Shown piece by piece: positions 33,774 through 39,609 of a stretch of 39,609 nucleotides of DNA. Numbering within the stretch: the stretch's first letter is position 1; each line of letters starts with the position of its first letter. The translations under genes were made by a program, and so were the position numbers. The DNA comes from Vicinamibacteria bacterium (GTDB taxonomy: Bacteria > Acidobacteriota > Vicinamibacteria > Fen-336 > JAGNNV01), in assembly GCA_019694155.1 (NCBI GenBank), contig JAIBCN010000105.1:1-39609 (forward strand), read 5' to 3'. The notes under the pieces are model-generated. The model was not told the origin of the DNA. It saw only the letters and a program-made list of their open reading frames with translations, and made no database searches.

Positions 33774-34477
33774 AGACCGAAATCCTCCCGACCGCGCCCG
33801 ACGTGGCGCGGCGCGGCGCCTCCGTCTTCGAGGCGCAGGCGCGTGCCCGTCCGGCCCTGGTGATGGCCCTGCCCACCGGCCGCACGCCGGTCGAGATGTA
33901 CGAGATCCTCGCGGCCAGAAAGCGGTCCGGCGAATTGAATCTCTCCGCCGCCACCGCCTTCAACCTCGACGAGGTCCTCCTCCCGCGCCGGATGCCGCAG
34001 ACCTTCTTCCAGTTCATGACCCGGCACGCCTGGGAGCCGCTCGGCATCGCACCCGAACGCCGCTTCATCCCCGACGGCGAGACGGCCGATCCCGAGGCGG
34101 AGTGCCGGCGCTACGAGGAGGCCATCGCCGCGGCGGGCGGCCTCGACCTCGCCATCCTCGGCATCGGCGCGGACGGGCACATCGCCTACAACCTCCCCGG
34201 ACAGGCCGGACCGCGCACTCATGTGGTCACACTCGACGCCGGGACGATCGCGACCCTTGGCGGAGGACTCACAGGCCCGCTCCGCGCCATCACCATGGGC
34301 GTCGAGACCATCCTTTCGGCGCGGTCGATCGTGCTGCTCGCCACGGGCGCATCCAAGGCGGAGGCCCTGCGGCGCATGCGCGACGAGCCCTCGGGCGGGG
34401 CGTGGCCCTGCACCCTCTTCCGCGATCACGCGGACCTGACCGTGATCGCCGACGAGGCCGCCGCGTCTCAGCTGTAG
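33770..34477 (+). CDS. nagB: NagB-like glucosamine-6-phosphate deaminase/isomerase
   Basis: A 235-residue protein of the NagB/6-phosphogluconolactonase fold. Motifs: LPTGRTPVEMYEIL (34-47, phosphate loop), FNLDEVL (64-70; Asp67 equals the catalytic Asp72 of E. coli), GIGADGHIAYNLPG (131-144; Asp135 and His137 kept), and TMGVETILSARSIVLLATG. NagB converts glucosamine-6-phosphate to fructose-6-phosphate and ammonia. The catalytic Glu of the usual FNEP is Leu142 here, which is odd and may alter ring opening or substrate. The start is a GTG that overlaps the deacetylase stop (GTGA). The last 10 bases overlap the convergent peptidase gene. Confidence 0.85.
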   Translation: MKTEILPTAPDVARRGASVFEAQARARPALVMALPTGRTPVEMYEILAARKRSGELNLSAATAFNLDEVLLPRRMPQTFFQFMTRHAWEPLGIAPERRFIPDGETADPEAECRRYEEAIAAAGGLDLAILGIGADGHIAYNLPGQAGPRTHVVTLDAGTIATLGGGLTGPLRAITMGVETILSARSIVLLATGASKAEALRRMRDEPSGGAWPCTLFRDHADLTVIADEAAASQL

Positions 34478-36054
34478 CGTCGCCAGAACGTCTCGAGGAT
34501 GTCCTTCCTCATCGCCGTTCCGGACTGACCGAAGACCTTCCTGAAGCCTCCGTCCTCGGATCCCGTCTCCTTCATGGCCTTGAGGAGCTGATTCACCATG
34601 CCCTGGCCACGGGATCGCACGAGCTGCTCGGAGATGGCGAGGGAGATCATGTAGAAGGAGCCGACGCTCTGCCCGTTCGAGTTGGCGAGCCGCTTCAACT
34701 GGTCGAGCCCCAGCTCGTCCTCGATTCTCTTTCCCTCCATGTACTGGGCGAGCCCCTCCTGCAGGTCGCGGCCCGCGAAGCCCCCCGACATGTCGTCGAC
34801 GAAGGCATGCGACAGTTCGTGCACGAGGACGTCCTCCATCTCCCGAGGGAGCGTGGAGGGCAGGCCGCGGACGGGAATCTGGATGGCTCCGTTGTGGGAG
34901 CTGTAGACCCCTCCCGACCACCAGGGCGCGCCGGTCCTCGTGTAGTAGTCCTGCGAGGAGTGCAGGACCACGGGGATCTTGCGGGCGGGCCGGTCGTAGT
35001 AGACGTCGGTGAGCCGGGTGTAGGCGCGGTCGAGGACGAAGAGCACGTCGCGCGCCACCCCCGACTGGGATTCGCCGTCGAAGCGGACGTCGAAGCGGTC
35101 GGACTGGATCTGCTCCTTCGAAGGGTCCACGACGAGGGTCTCGCGCTGTCGCACGGCGATGGCCGCTGCCGGGGCGGGGGCGTCGGCGGCGAGGAAGGCC
35201 TGGCGCATCTGCCTGGCGGCCGTACACGCGGAGACGTCCGCGGGGTCCGTCGCGGTGGCGCACGTCTCAAAAACCGGCCGGTCGAGGACGGCGAGTGCAT
35301 CGGGCCTCCGGCCCAGTTTCTCGAGGGAGACCGCGACCAGGAACGACTGACTCGGGGTCGCCTCTCCGGACATCCCTTCGAACTTCTGCGCCGCGCTCAA
35401 GGCGCCCGCCCAATCGTTCTGACGGGCTCGCGCCTGCGCTTCGAACAGGTAGATCTGGGGCTCACGGTCGTCGACGAGGCGCATCTTTCCGAGCGTCTGA
35501 TCGACCTGGGCGAACGATCCGGCCTGGAGGTCGCGATCGGCCCGGCGCAGGTAGATCCCCATCAGCAGATTCCTGAGCGGCTCGCTGTCGCGGTTCGCGG
35601 CCTGCAGCTGCTCCACGCGCCCCGTCTCCTGATCGGTTGGCATCGCTCCTCCGCCGCCTCGCGCCAGACGCAGGGAAAGAGCGTTCAGGAAGGCCACGTC
35701 ATCCTGCGAAAGGGTGCCGCCCTCGGGCGCGATCGTCGGGAGTACGGAAGCCGCCACGGTGGCGCGAGGCAGCCCGGGGGCCGTGGTCGGAACGGGCGCC
35801 TGTCGCATCCGCTGGATCGCGACGAGCGCCGCGATACCCGCGGCGGCGGCGAGCCCTACCTTGAGGGCGGCGAGCAGGGGGGAAGCGTGGCTGCGATCGG
35901 GCGGGGATGGAGGCGGGGAGGCGGCCGGCGCCGCGACGACGGGCCGGGCCACGGGCCGGGCCACGGCCCGGGCTTTCGACAGTATGACTCCGCAGACCGG
36001 GCAGCTTTGCGCCGAAGGCTCGACGGCCTTCCCGCACTTGGGGCACGCAGTCAT
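34468..36054 (-). CDS. Membrane-anchored MA-type zinc metallopeptidase with N-terminal zinc ribbon
   Basis: A 528-residue protein. Residues 4-21 are a zinc ribbon (CPKC at 4-7, CPVC at 18-21), followed by a Pro/Ala-rich linker and one membrane helix (about 60-81). About 115-290 is a TPR-like helical region. The C-terminal half is a peptidase-MA-like domain with HELSH (412-416) and a downstream Glu433 in LQEGLAQYMEG, giving the gluzincin HExxH...E set. Topology is predicted as a cytoplasmic ribbon with a periplasmic TPR and protease; this is inference. The substrate is unknown. It converges on and overlaps nagB by 10 bases and is divergent from the GHMP kinase gene. Confidence 0.85.
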   Translation of the reverse strand: MTACPKCGKAVEPSAQSCPVCGVILSKARAVARPVARPVVAAPAASPPPSPPDRSHASPLLAALKVGLAAAAGIAALVAIQRMRQAPVPTTAPGLPRATVAASVLPTIAPEGGTLSQDDVAFLNALSLRLARGGGGAMPTDQETGRVEQLQAANRDSEPLRNLLMGIYLRRADRDLQAGSFAQVDQTLGKMRLVDDREPQIYLFEAQARARQNDWAGALSAAQKFEGMSGEATPSQSFLVAVSLEKLGRRPDALAVLDRPVFETCATATDPADVSACTAARQMRQAFLAADAPAPAAAIAVRQRETLVVDPSKEQIQSDRFDVRFDGESQSGVARDVLFVLDRAYTRLTDVYYDRPARKIPVVLHSSQDYYTRTGAPWWSGGVYSSHNGAIQIPVRGLPSTLPREMEDVLVHELSHAFVDDMSGGFAGRDLQEGLAQYMEGKRIEDELGLDQLKRLANSNGQSVGSFYMISLAISEQLVRSRGQGMVNQLLKAMKETGSEDGGFRKVFGQSGTAMRKDILETFWRRYS

Positions 36055-36116
36055 GGCGGGGTGAGTATAGGGATGCTCGTCCTCCGCGCGGAAAGGGCTG
36101 CTAGCATTCGCCGCCG

Positions 36117-37118
36117 ATGAAACCCTGCACCGCGAGCGCTCCCGCGCGCGTCGACATCGCCGGCGGCACCCTCGACATCTGGCCCTTGTACCTTTGGCAC
36201 CCGGGCGCGCGCACCGTGAACGCGGCCGTCACCCTGCGCGCCACCACCACGGTGACTCCGATCGCGCGGGGGATCGAAATCGTCTCCATCGACACGGGCG
36301 CGCGAGCGGCCGCGGAAAACGTAGATGCCATCGAGGCGCACGACCACACGCGCCTGGTGGTCCAGATCCTCAAGGCCCTGGGCGTCAGCACGGGGCTGCG
36401 CATCGAGACCACGTCGCGGGTCCCCGCGGGGTCCGGCCTCGGCGGCTCCTCGACTCTCGCCGTCACCATCGCCGCCGCGGTTGCGGCCTCCGTCTCCCGC
36501 GAGATCTCAAGCCGCGACCTGCGGCACCTCGTGCGCGATGCCGAAGCGCAGGTCATCCGCGTCCCCACGGGCATACAGGACTACGAGGCCGCGATTCACG
36601 GCGGTGTCCTCGAAGTCGCGCTGAACCCCGGCGAGATCGAGACGCGGCGCCTCGTCGAGGATCCGGGTTTCGTCGAAGACCGGATCCTGCTCGTCGACGC
36701 GGGGGTCACGCGCTTCTCCGGCCTCAACAACTGGGAGATGTTCAAGGCCCAGGTGGACGGCGTGGGCGACGTCCGAAAGCTCTTCGCGGAGATCGTGGCC
36801 GCGGCCAACGACGCCTGCGCGGCTATCCGCGCCGCGGATGAGGGCGCGCTCGCGCGGGCGGTGGCGCGCGAGTGGGCGGCCCGCAGGCGCCTGGCGCCCG
36901 GGGTGGCGACGCCCGAAGTGGACGCCATCGTGGAGACCGCGACGGCCCACGGTGGCGCCGCCAAGGTCTGCGGCGCGGGCGGCGGAGGCATCGTCCTTGC
37001 GGTGGCGCCGCGCCTCTCGCACCCGGCCCTCATCCTGGAACTGAAGGGAAAGGGCTTCCGGGTCCTCGACGCCGAAGTCGACAGGGTCGGACTGGACGTC
37101 CGGGCCGAGACGGTATAA
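36117..37118 (+). CDS. GHMP-family sugar kinase (heptose-7-phosphate-kinase-like)
   Basis: A 333-residue small-molecule kinase. It has an N-terminal SAPARVDIAGGTLD (substrate side), the GHMP ATP-binding loop VPAGSGLGGSSTLAV (residues about 102-116), PTGIQDYEAAIHGGV, and the C-terminal AAKVCGAGGGGIVLAV. The Ala-Pro-Ala-Arg-Asp-Gly-Gly-Thr-Asp pattern is like D-glycero-D-manno-heptose 7-phosphate kinases and fucokinase-like enzymes rather than galactokinase. Product may feed envelope sugar nucleotides, but the substrate is not certain. Its stop codon lies inside a TATAAT sequence that may be the -10 of the EF-P promoter. Divergent from the peptidase gene with 62 bases between. Confidence 0.85.
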   Translation: MKPCTASAPARVDIAGGTLDIWPLYLWHPGARTVNAAVTLRATTTVTPIARGIEIVSIDTGARAAAENVDAIEAHDHTRLVVQILKALGVSTGLRIETTSRVPAGSGLGGSSTLAVTIAAAVAASVSREISSRDLRHLVRDAEAQVIRVPTGIQDYEAAIHGGVLEVALNPGEIETRRLVEDPGFVEDRILLVDAGVTRFSGLNNWEMFKAQVDGVGDVRKLFAEIVAAANDACAAIRAADEGALARAVAREWAARRRLAPGVATPEVDAIVETATAHGGAAKVCGAGGGGIVLAVAPRLSHPALILELKGKGFRVLDAEVDRVGLDVRAETV

Positions 37119-37119
37119 T
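37114..37119 (+). promoter_or_regulatory. Candidate efp -10 element overlapping the upstream stop codon
   Basis: TATAAT, an exact -10 consensus, contains the TAA stop of the GHMP kinase gene. A weak -35-like TGGACG lies 15 bases upstream. Transcription would begin just before the hairpin at 37129-37148, leaving a leader of roughly 50 bases before the efp start. Confidence 0.45.
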
Positions 37120-37128
37120 CCCCGGCTC

Positions 37129-37148
37129 GCCTGCCCTTGACGGCAGGC
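37129..37148 (+). promoter_or_regulatory. Hairpin in the efp leader
   Basis: GCCTGCC (37129-37135) pairs perfectly with GGCAGGC (37142-37148) around a six-base loop. It is followed by CCCCCTTTGTTCCC, not a clean U-tract. It could act as a weak terminator for the kinase gene or as a leader element ahead of the efp Shine-Dalgarno. Confidence 0.45.
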
Positions 37149-37162
37149 CCCCTTTGTTCCCT

Positions 37163-37169
37163 GGAGGAG
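37163..37169 (+). promoter_or_regulatory. Strong Shine-Dalgarno that decides the efp start
   Basis: GGAGGAG, near-perfect complement of the 16S tail, ends 6-8 bases before the ATT at 37176. It would be within or next to alternative upstream CTG and TTG starts, so it supports initiation at the ATT. Confidence 0.7.
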
Positions 37170-37175
37170 AAGACA

Positions 37176-37742
37176 ATTTCCACGATTGCGGCGACCCAAC
37201 TGAAGCGGGGCATGGTCATCATGTTCGAGAACAACCTGTCTCGCGTGGTGGAAACCATCCACAAGACCCCCGGCAACCTCCGCGGCTTCGTGCAGGCGAA
37301 GCTGCGGGACCTGAAGACCGGCGCCATCTTCGAGCATCGCTTCCGCTCCGTCGACATGGCCGAGCGCGCCTACCTCGAGGACACGGAGATGGAGTACCTC
37401 TACTCCGAGGGCGACATGCACCACTTCATGAACAACGAGACCTTCGAGCAGATCGGTCTCTCCGATGAAGTGCTCGGCGATGCGGTGAACTACCTCAAGC
37501 CGAACCTCAAGCTGAAGATCGAGATGCACGAAGGCACGCCCGTGGGCATCGAACTGCCCATGGTGGTGGAGCTCAAGGTCGTGGAGACTGAGCCTTCCAT
37601 CAAGGGCGCCTCCGTCTCGAACCAGAACAAGCCCGCGAAGATGGAGACGGGCCTCGTGGTGAACGTGCCTCCCTTCATCTCCGAGGGCGACGTCATCCGG
37701 ATCGACACCACCGAAGGGAAGTACATCGAGCGCGCCAAGTAG
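37176..37742 (+). CDS. efp: Translation elongation factor P with a probable ATT start
   Basis: A 188-residue EF-P when started at ATT 37176-37178; this is the normal family length. It relieves ribosomes stalled at polyproline. The three beta-barrel domains are recognisable: TQLKRGMVIMFENNLSRVVE, YLYSEGDMHHFMNNETFEQIGL, and METGLVVNVPPFISEGDVIRIDT. There is no in-frame ATG before residue 13; the next options are a TTG in the loop of the leader hairpin (37137) or a CTG inside the Shine-Dalgarno, both poor. GGAGGAG is ideally placed for the ATT. The loop tip that carries the modified Lys34 in E. coli reads TPGNLRG, with Asn34. A single-base error in an ATG could also explain the ATT. Confidence 0.93.
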   Translation: MSTIAATQLKRGMVIMFENNLSRVVETIHKTPGNLRGFVQAKLRDLKTGAIFEHRFRSVDMAERAYLEDTEMEYLYSEGDMHHFMNNETFEQIGLSDEVLGDAVNYLKPNLKLKIEMHEGTPVGIELPMVVELKVVETEPSIKGASVSNQNKPAKMETGLVVNVPPFISEGDVIRIDTTEGKYIERAK

Positions 37743-37781
37743 CGCCCGATCGTCGCCCCGAGCAGAGATCCCGAGCATCCC

Positions 37782-38354
37782 ATGGCGCCGCCCCGACACA
37801 GGCCCGAATCCGGATCGATCGAAGTGATCGTCGGCAGCATGTTCAGCGGCAAGAGCGAGGAGCTCATCCGCAGGCTCCGGCGCGCGGAGATCGCGAAGCA
37901 GAAGGTCCAGGTCTTCAAGCCGAAGATCGACGACCGCTATGCCGTCGATCACGTGGTGTCCCACTCCGACATGCGCATCAAGTCGGAGATCGTCTCCCAC
38001 GCCGCGGAGATCCTCGGCGGCCTCAAGGCCGAGACCGAGGTGGTGGGGATCGACGAGGGGCAGTTCTTCGACGGCACCATCACCGAGGTGGTGCAGGCCC
38101 TCGCCGACAAGGGCGTGCGGGTGATCGTGGCCGGCCTCGATCAGGATTACCTCGGCAGGCCCTTCGAGCCCATGCCCCAGCTCATGGCCACCGCGGAGTA
38201 CGTCGACAAGATGCTCGCGATCTGCATGCAGTGCGGCGCGCCCGCGAACCGCACCCAGCGCCTGGTCCATTCGAAGGACCGCGTGGTGGTGGGCGGCGCC
38301 CACGCCTACGAGGCGCGCTGCCGCCGTTGTTTCTCGAAGGAAGCGTCGCAATAG
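37782..38354 (+). CDS. tdk: Thymidine kinase
   Basis: A 190-residue type II (TK1-like) thymidine kinase; it phosphorylates thymidine with ATP in pyrimidine salvage. Walker A is [20 protein letters not shown], with Walker B/catalytic [12 protein letters not shown] (the Glu is the base), the [16 protein letters not shown] segment, and a C-terminal zinc site CMQCG...CRRCF (four Cys). The lasso-like loop includes the YEARCRRC portion. The start at 37782 follows EF-P by 39 bases and both probably share a transcript. Length is normal; nothing is unusual. Confidence 0.95.
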   Translation: MAPPRHRPESGSIEVIVGSMFSGKSEELIRRLRRAEIAKQKVQVFKPKIDDRYAVDHVVSHSDMRIKSEIVSHAAEILGGLKAETEVVGIDEGQFFDGTITEVVQALADKGVRVIVAGLDQDYLGRPFEPMPQLMATAEYVDKMLAICMQCGAPANRTQRLVHSKDRVVVGGAHAYEARCRRCFSKEASQ

Positions 38355-38405
38355 AGCCGTCCCGCCGTCTCCAAAACCGCAAGCGTCAGGCAGTAGAAAG
38401 ACCCC

Positions 38406-39470
38406 TTGAGCCCATTTCCGACCGAGACGCTCGAGATCGACGCCCAGGGGCGTGAAGGCCTGGTGCTCGACGTGGCCCTGCCCGTGCTCGGCGCCTGGGC
38501 CCGAAGCGTCCGGGTGGTGGGCTTCAGGCCCTCGATGGGCGTCTCCGGGCTCTCGCCCCGGGAAGTCGCGCGTCTCCGGACCCTGGGTCTTGCGACCGCC
38601 TCGAAAGCCACGGGCGTCTTCGAGGGCGCGAACGACTTCCGCCTCGGGTTTCCCCACCAGGCGGGCGTCTCCATGGCGCCGCCCACGTTCGGCGTGGAGG
38701 CGGACCTCGGCGGCCATCCGATCGCGCCCGCGGTCTGTGACCTCACCATCGCCTCCTTCGGGCTGCCCGTGGGGAAGAGCCTCACGCACCAGCTCCGCGG
38801 ATTCACCCACCTTCGCGCCGCCACCGCCCAGGGCTACGGCGCCCGCACCCTGGAAACGCTCGGGCGGGCCTTCGGCCTCGATCTCAAGGTCACTCTCGAA
38901 GAGCTTGGCTTCGAACCTCAGGGCCTCGGCAGCGTCCTGATAGCGGCCACGCGCCGCTCCCGCGCCGGCGCCTCGGTGAACTGGAAAGACCGCGGCGAGT
39001 TGCGTGCGATCCACGCCACCCTGGGCGGCGTGCGGCCGAAACAGGAAGTGATGGACCGGCTCGAGGCCGAGTTGCGCGAGGCTTTGTGGGAGGCCCGACG
39101 GATCGAGCCCATCGTTCAGCGGGTGATCACGCCCGGCGTGGATCTCGGCGCGTTCCTCCAGATCGACGTCGAATGCGAGCGCGGGGGCGCCACCTTCATG
39201 GACGTCGTCGGCCGCTCCGCGGCGCCGCTGCCCATGGCGAGGCGCGCGGTGAAGCGGGCGTTCGGCTATTTCGATTCCTCGGCCACCTGCGACGAGATCA
39301 CGGGCATCACCGCCTTGTGCGCCGCCATCGCCGCTCATGGGGAATTCGAACTGGCCCTCCCTCCGTCCGACCGGCTCTCCGGGTCTCTCGCGTTGTTGCG
39401 CGACATCGGTGCTTACATCGAAGAGGAAGAAGCGCCCGGTCTGGTGCTGCTGAAGACGACGCCGCGCTGA
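38406..39470 (+). CDS. Divergent RNA 3'-phosphate cyclase (RtcA)-like protein
   Basis: A 354-residue protein with RtcA-like layout: an N-terminal IDAQGREGLVLDVALPVL where RtcA has its GEGGGQ-type motif, GFTHLRA (residues 132-138; RtcA has GGTH), LEELGFEPQGLGSV (YPRGGG region), and a C-terminal domain with VECERGGATFMDVVG and SSATCDEITGITALCA. RtcA makes 2',3'-cyclic phosphate RNA ends through a covalent His-AMP. The conserved C-terminal His-Leu is here SDRLSG (321-326), so the nucleophile seems lost, and the GEGGGQ motif is degenerate. It may be non-catalytic or have another job. The TTG start is fixed by an in-frame TAG 12 bases upstream. Confidence 0.72.
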   Translation: MSPFPTETLEIDAQGREGLVLDVALPVLGAWARSVRVVGFRPSMGVSGLSPREVARLRTLGLATASKATGVFEGANDFRLGFPHQAGVSMAPPTFGVEADLGGHPIAPAVCDLTIASFGLPVGKSLTHQLRGFTHLRAATAQGYGARTLETLGRAFGLDLKVTLEELGFEPQGLGSVLIAATRRSRAGASVNWKDRGELRAIHATLGGVRPKQEVMDRLEAELREALWEARRIEPIVQRVITPGVDLGAFLQIDVECERGGATFMDVVGRSAAPLPMARRAVKRAFGYFDSSATCDEITGITALCAAIAAHGEFELALPPSDRLSGSLALLRDIGAYIEEEEAPGLVLLKTTPR

Positions 39471-39494
39471 CCGGCGGCCCGCCCCGCGGAGGCC

Positions 39495-39609
39495 CTACTC
39501 GCCCTCGACGAGGACCTCGCCTTCGCCGGCGATGAAGAGGGTCGGCTCGTCGCCCGTGGGTGAGAGGCCCATCTCCGCTTCGAGGCTGCCCGACCAGGCG
39601 ATCACTTTG
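39495..39609 (-). CDS. C-terminal end of an unidentified protein (partial)
   Basis: On the minus strand the last 37 residues (KVIAWSGSLEAEMGLSPTG, then DEPTLFIAGEGEVLVEGE) and a TAG stop are visible; the rest lies beyond the window. Phrases such as AWSGSLE and FIAGEGEVLVEG slightly recall the end of AIM24-type beta-rich proteins, but this is weak. It converges with the RtcA-like gene, 24 bases apart, which supports it being a real coding end. Acidic C-terminus; no function assigned. Confidence 0.6.
   Translation of the reverse strand, partial: KVIAWSGSLEAEMGLSPTGDEPTLFIAGEGEVLVEGE

Noticed and set aside
37137..37175. TTG start giving a 13-residue-longer EF-P
   Set aside because: The TTG lies in the loop of a perfect hairpin and has no Shine-Dalgarno; the extra residues are not EF-P-like.
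36507..39338. A 943-codon open frame on the minus strand
   Set aside because: It is antisense to four well-identified genes (GHMP kinase, efp, tdk, RtcA-like), has His/Asp/Leu-rich composition and no family signature.
1..39609. CRISPR array, transposon, prophage, toxin-antitoxin or defence island
   Set aside because: No regularly spaced repeats, integrase, transposase, Cas or known defence gene was seen on either strand; all sizeable frames are accounted for by metabolic and envelope genes.

Overview
The window is about 39.6 kb of very GC-rich bacterial chromosome with dense, ordinary gene packing. I see no phage, transposase, integrase, CRISPR, tRNA or rRNA. Two tandem Oar-like TonB-dependent receptors with an N-terminal carboxypeptidase-regulatory-like domain, a HEAT-repeat/cyclophilin fusion, a DUF1838-type protein and many GTG/TTG starts point to a Gram-negative, diderm member of Acidobacteriota or a close relative. 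That placement is inference from gene content; no marker phylogeny was run.

Layout. 1-3.5 kb: a small beta-barrel-like protein divergent from an alkaline phosphatase that is joined to the HEAT-cyclophilin gene. 3.5-8.3 kb (minus strand): an overlapping three-gene cassette, VirJ-like hydrolase, then MprF (lysyl-phosphatidylglycerol synthase/flippase), then a two-domain AcvB-like protein. 8.3-15.2 kb: SpoIIE-type phosphatase, a small secreted protein, an amidohydrolase-SDR pair, an aldehyde dehydrogenase and the DUF1838 protein. 15.2-19.1 kb (minus): TPR/cyclic-nucleotide-binding protein, an RpiB-like protein, DeoC and an NCS1 permease, which looks like a nucleoside or sugar-phosphate operon. 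19.2-22.8 kb (plus): Na+/amino-acid symporter, LysA, lipid kinase. 22.8-31.4 kb (minus): TolC-like protein and two TonB receptors. 31.6-34.5 kb (plus): hypoxanthine phosphoribosyltransferase followed by an amino-sugar operon of sugar kinase, ChbG/YdjC deacetylase and NagB-like protein. 34.5-36.1 kb (minus): membrane-anchored MA-type metallopeptidase. 36.1-39.5 kb (plus): GHMP sugar kinase, EF-P, thymidine kinase and an RtcA-like protein, then the tail of an unidentified minus-strand gene.

The most interesting observations are these. MprF sits between two VirJ/AcvB-family hydrolases. DeoC and RpiB both carry N-terminal extensions of the kind seen on bacterial-microcompartment cargo, and RpiB lacks the usual catalytic Cys. 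EF-P appears to start at an ATT codon behind an ideal Shine-Dalgarno and has Asn where E. coli has the modified Lys34. The RtcA-like protein has lost its catalytic His. The amino-sugar operon seems to use a ChbG-type deacetylase in place of NagA, together with a NagB that lacks a catalytic Glu. I found no wholly novel multi-gene defence or mobile system.
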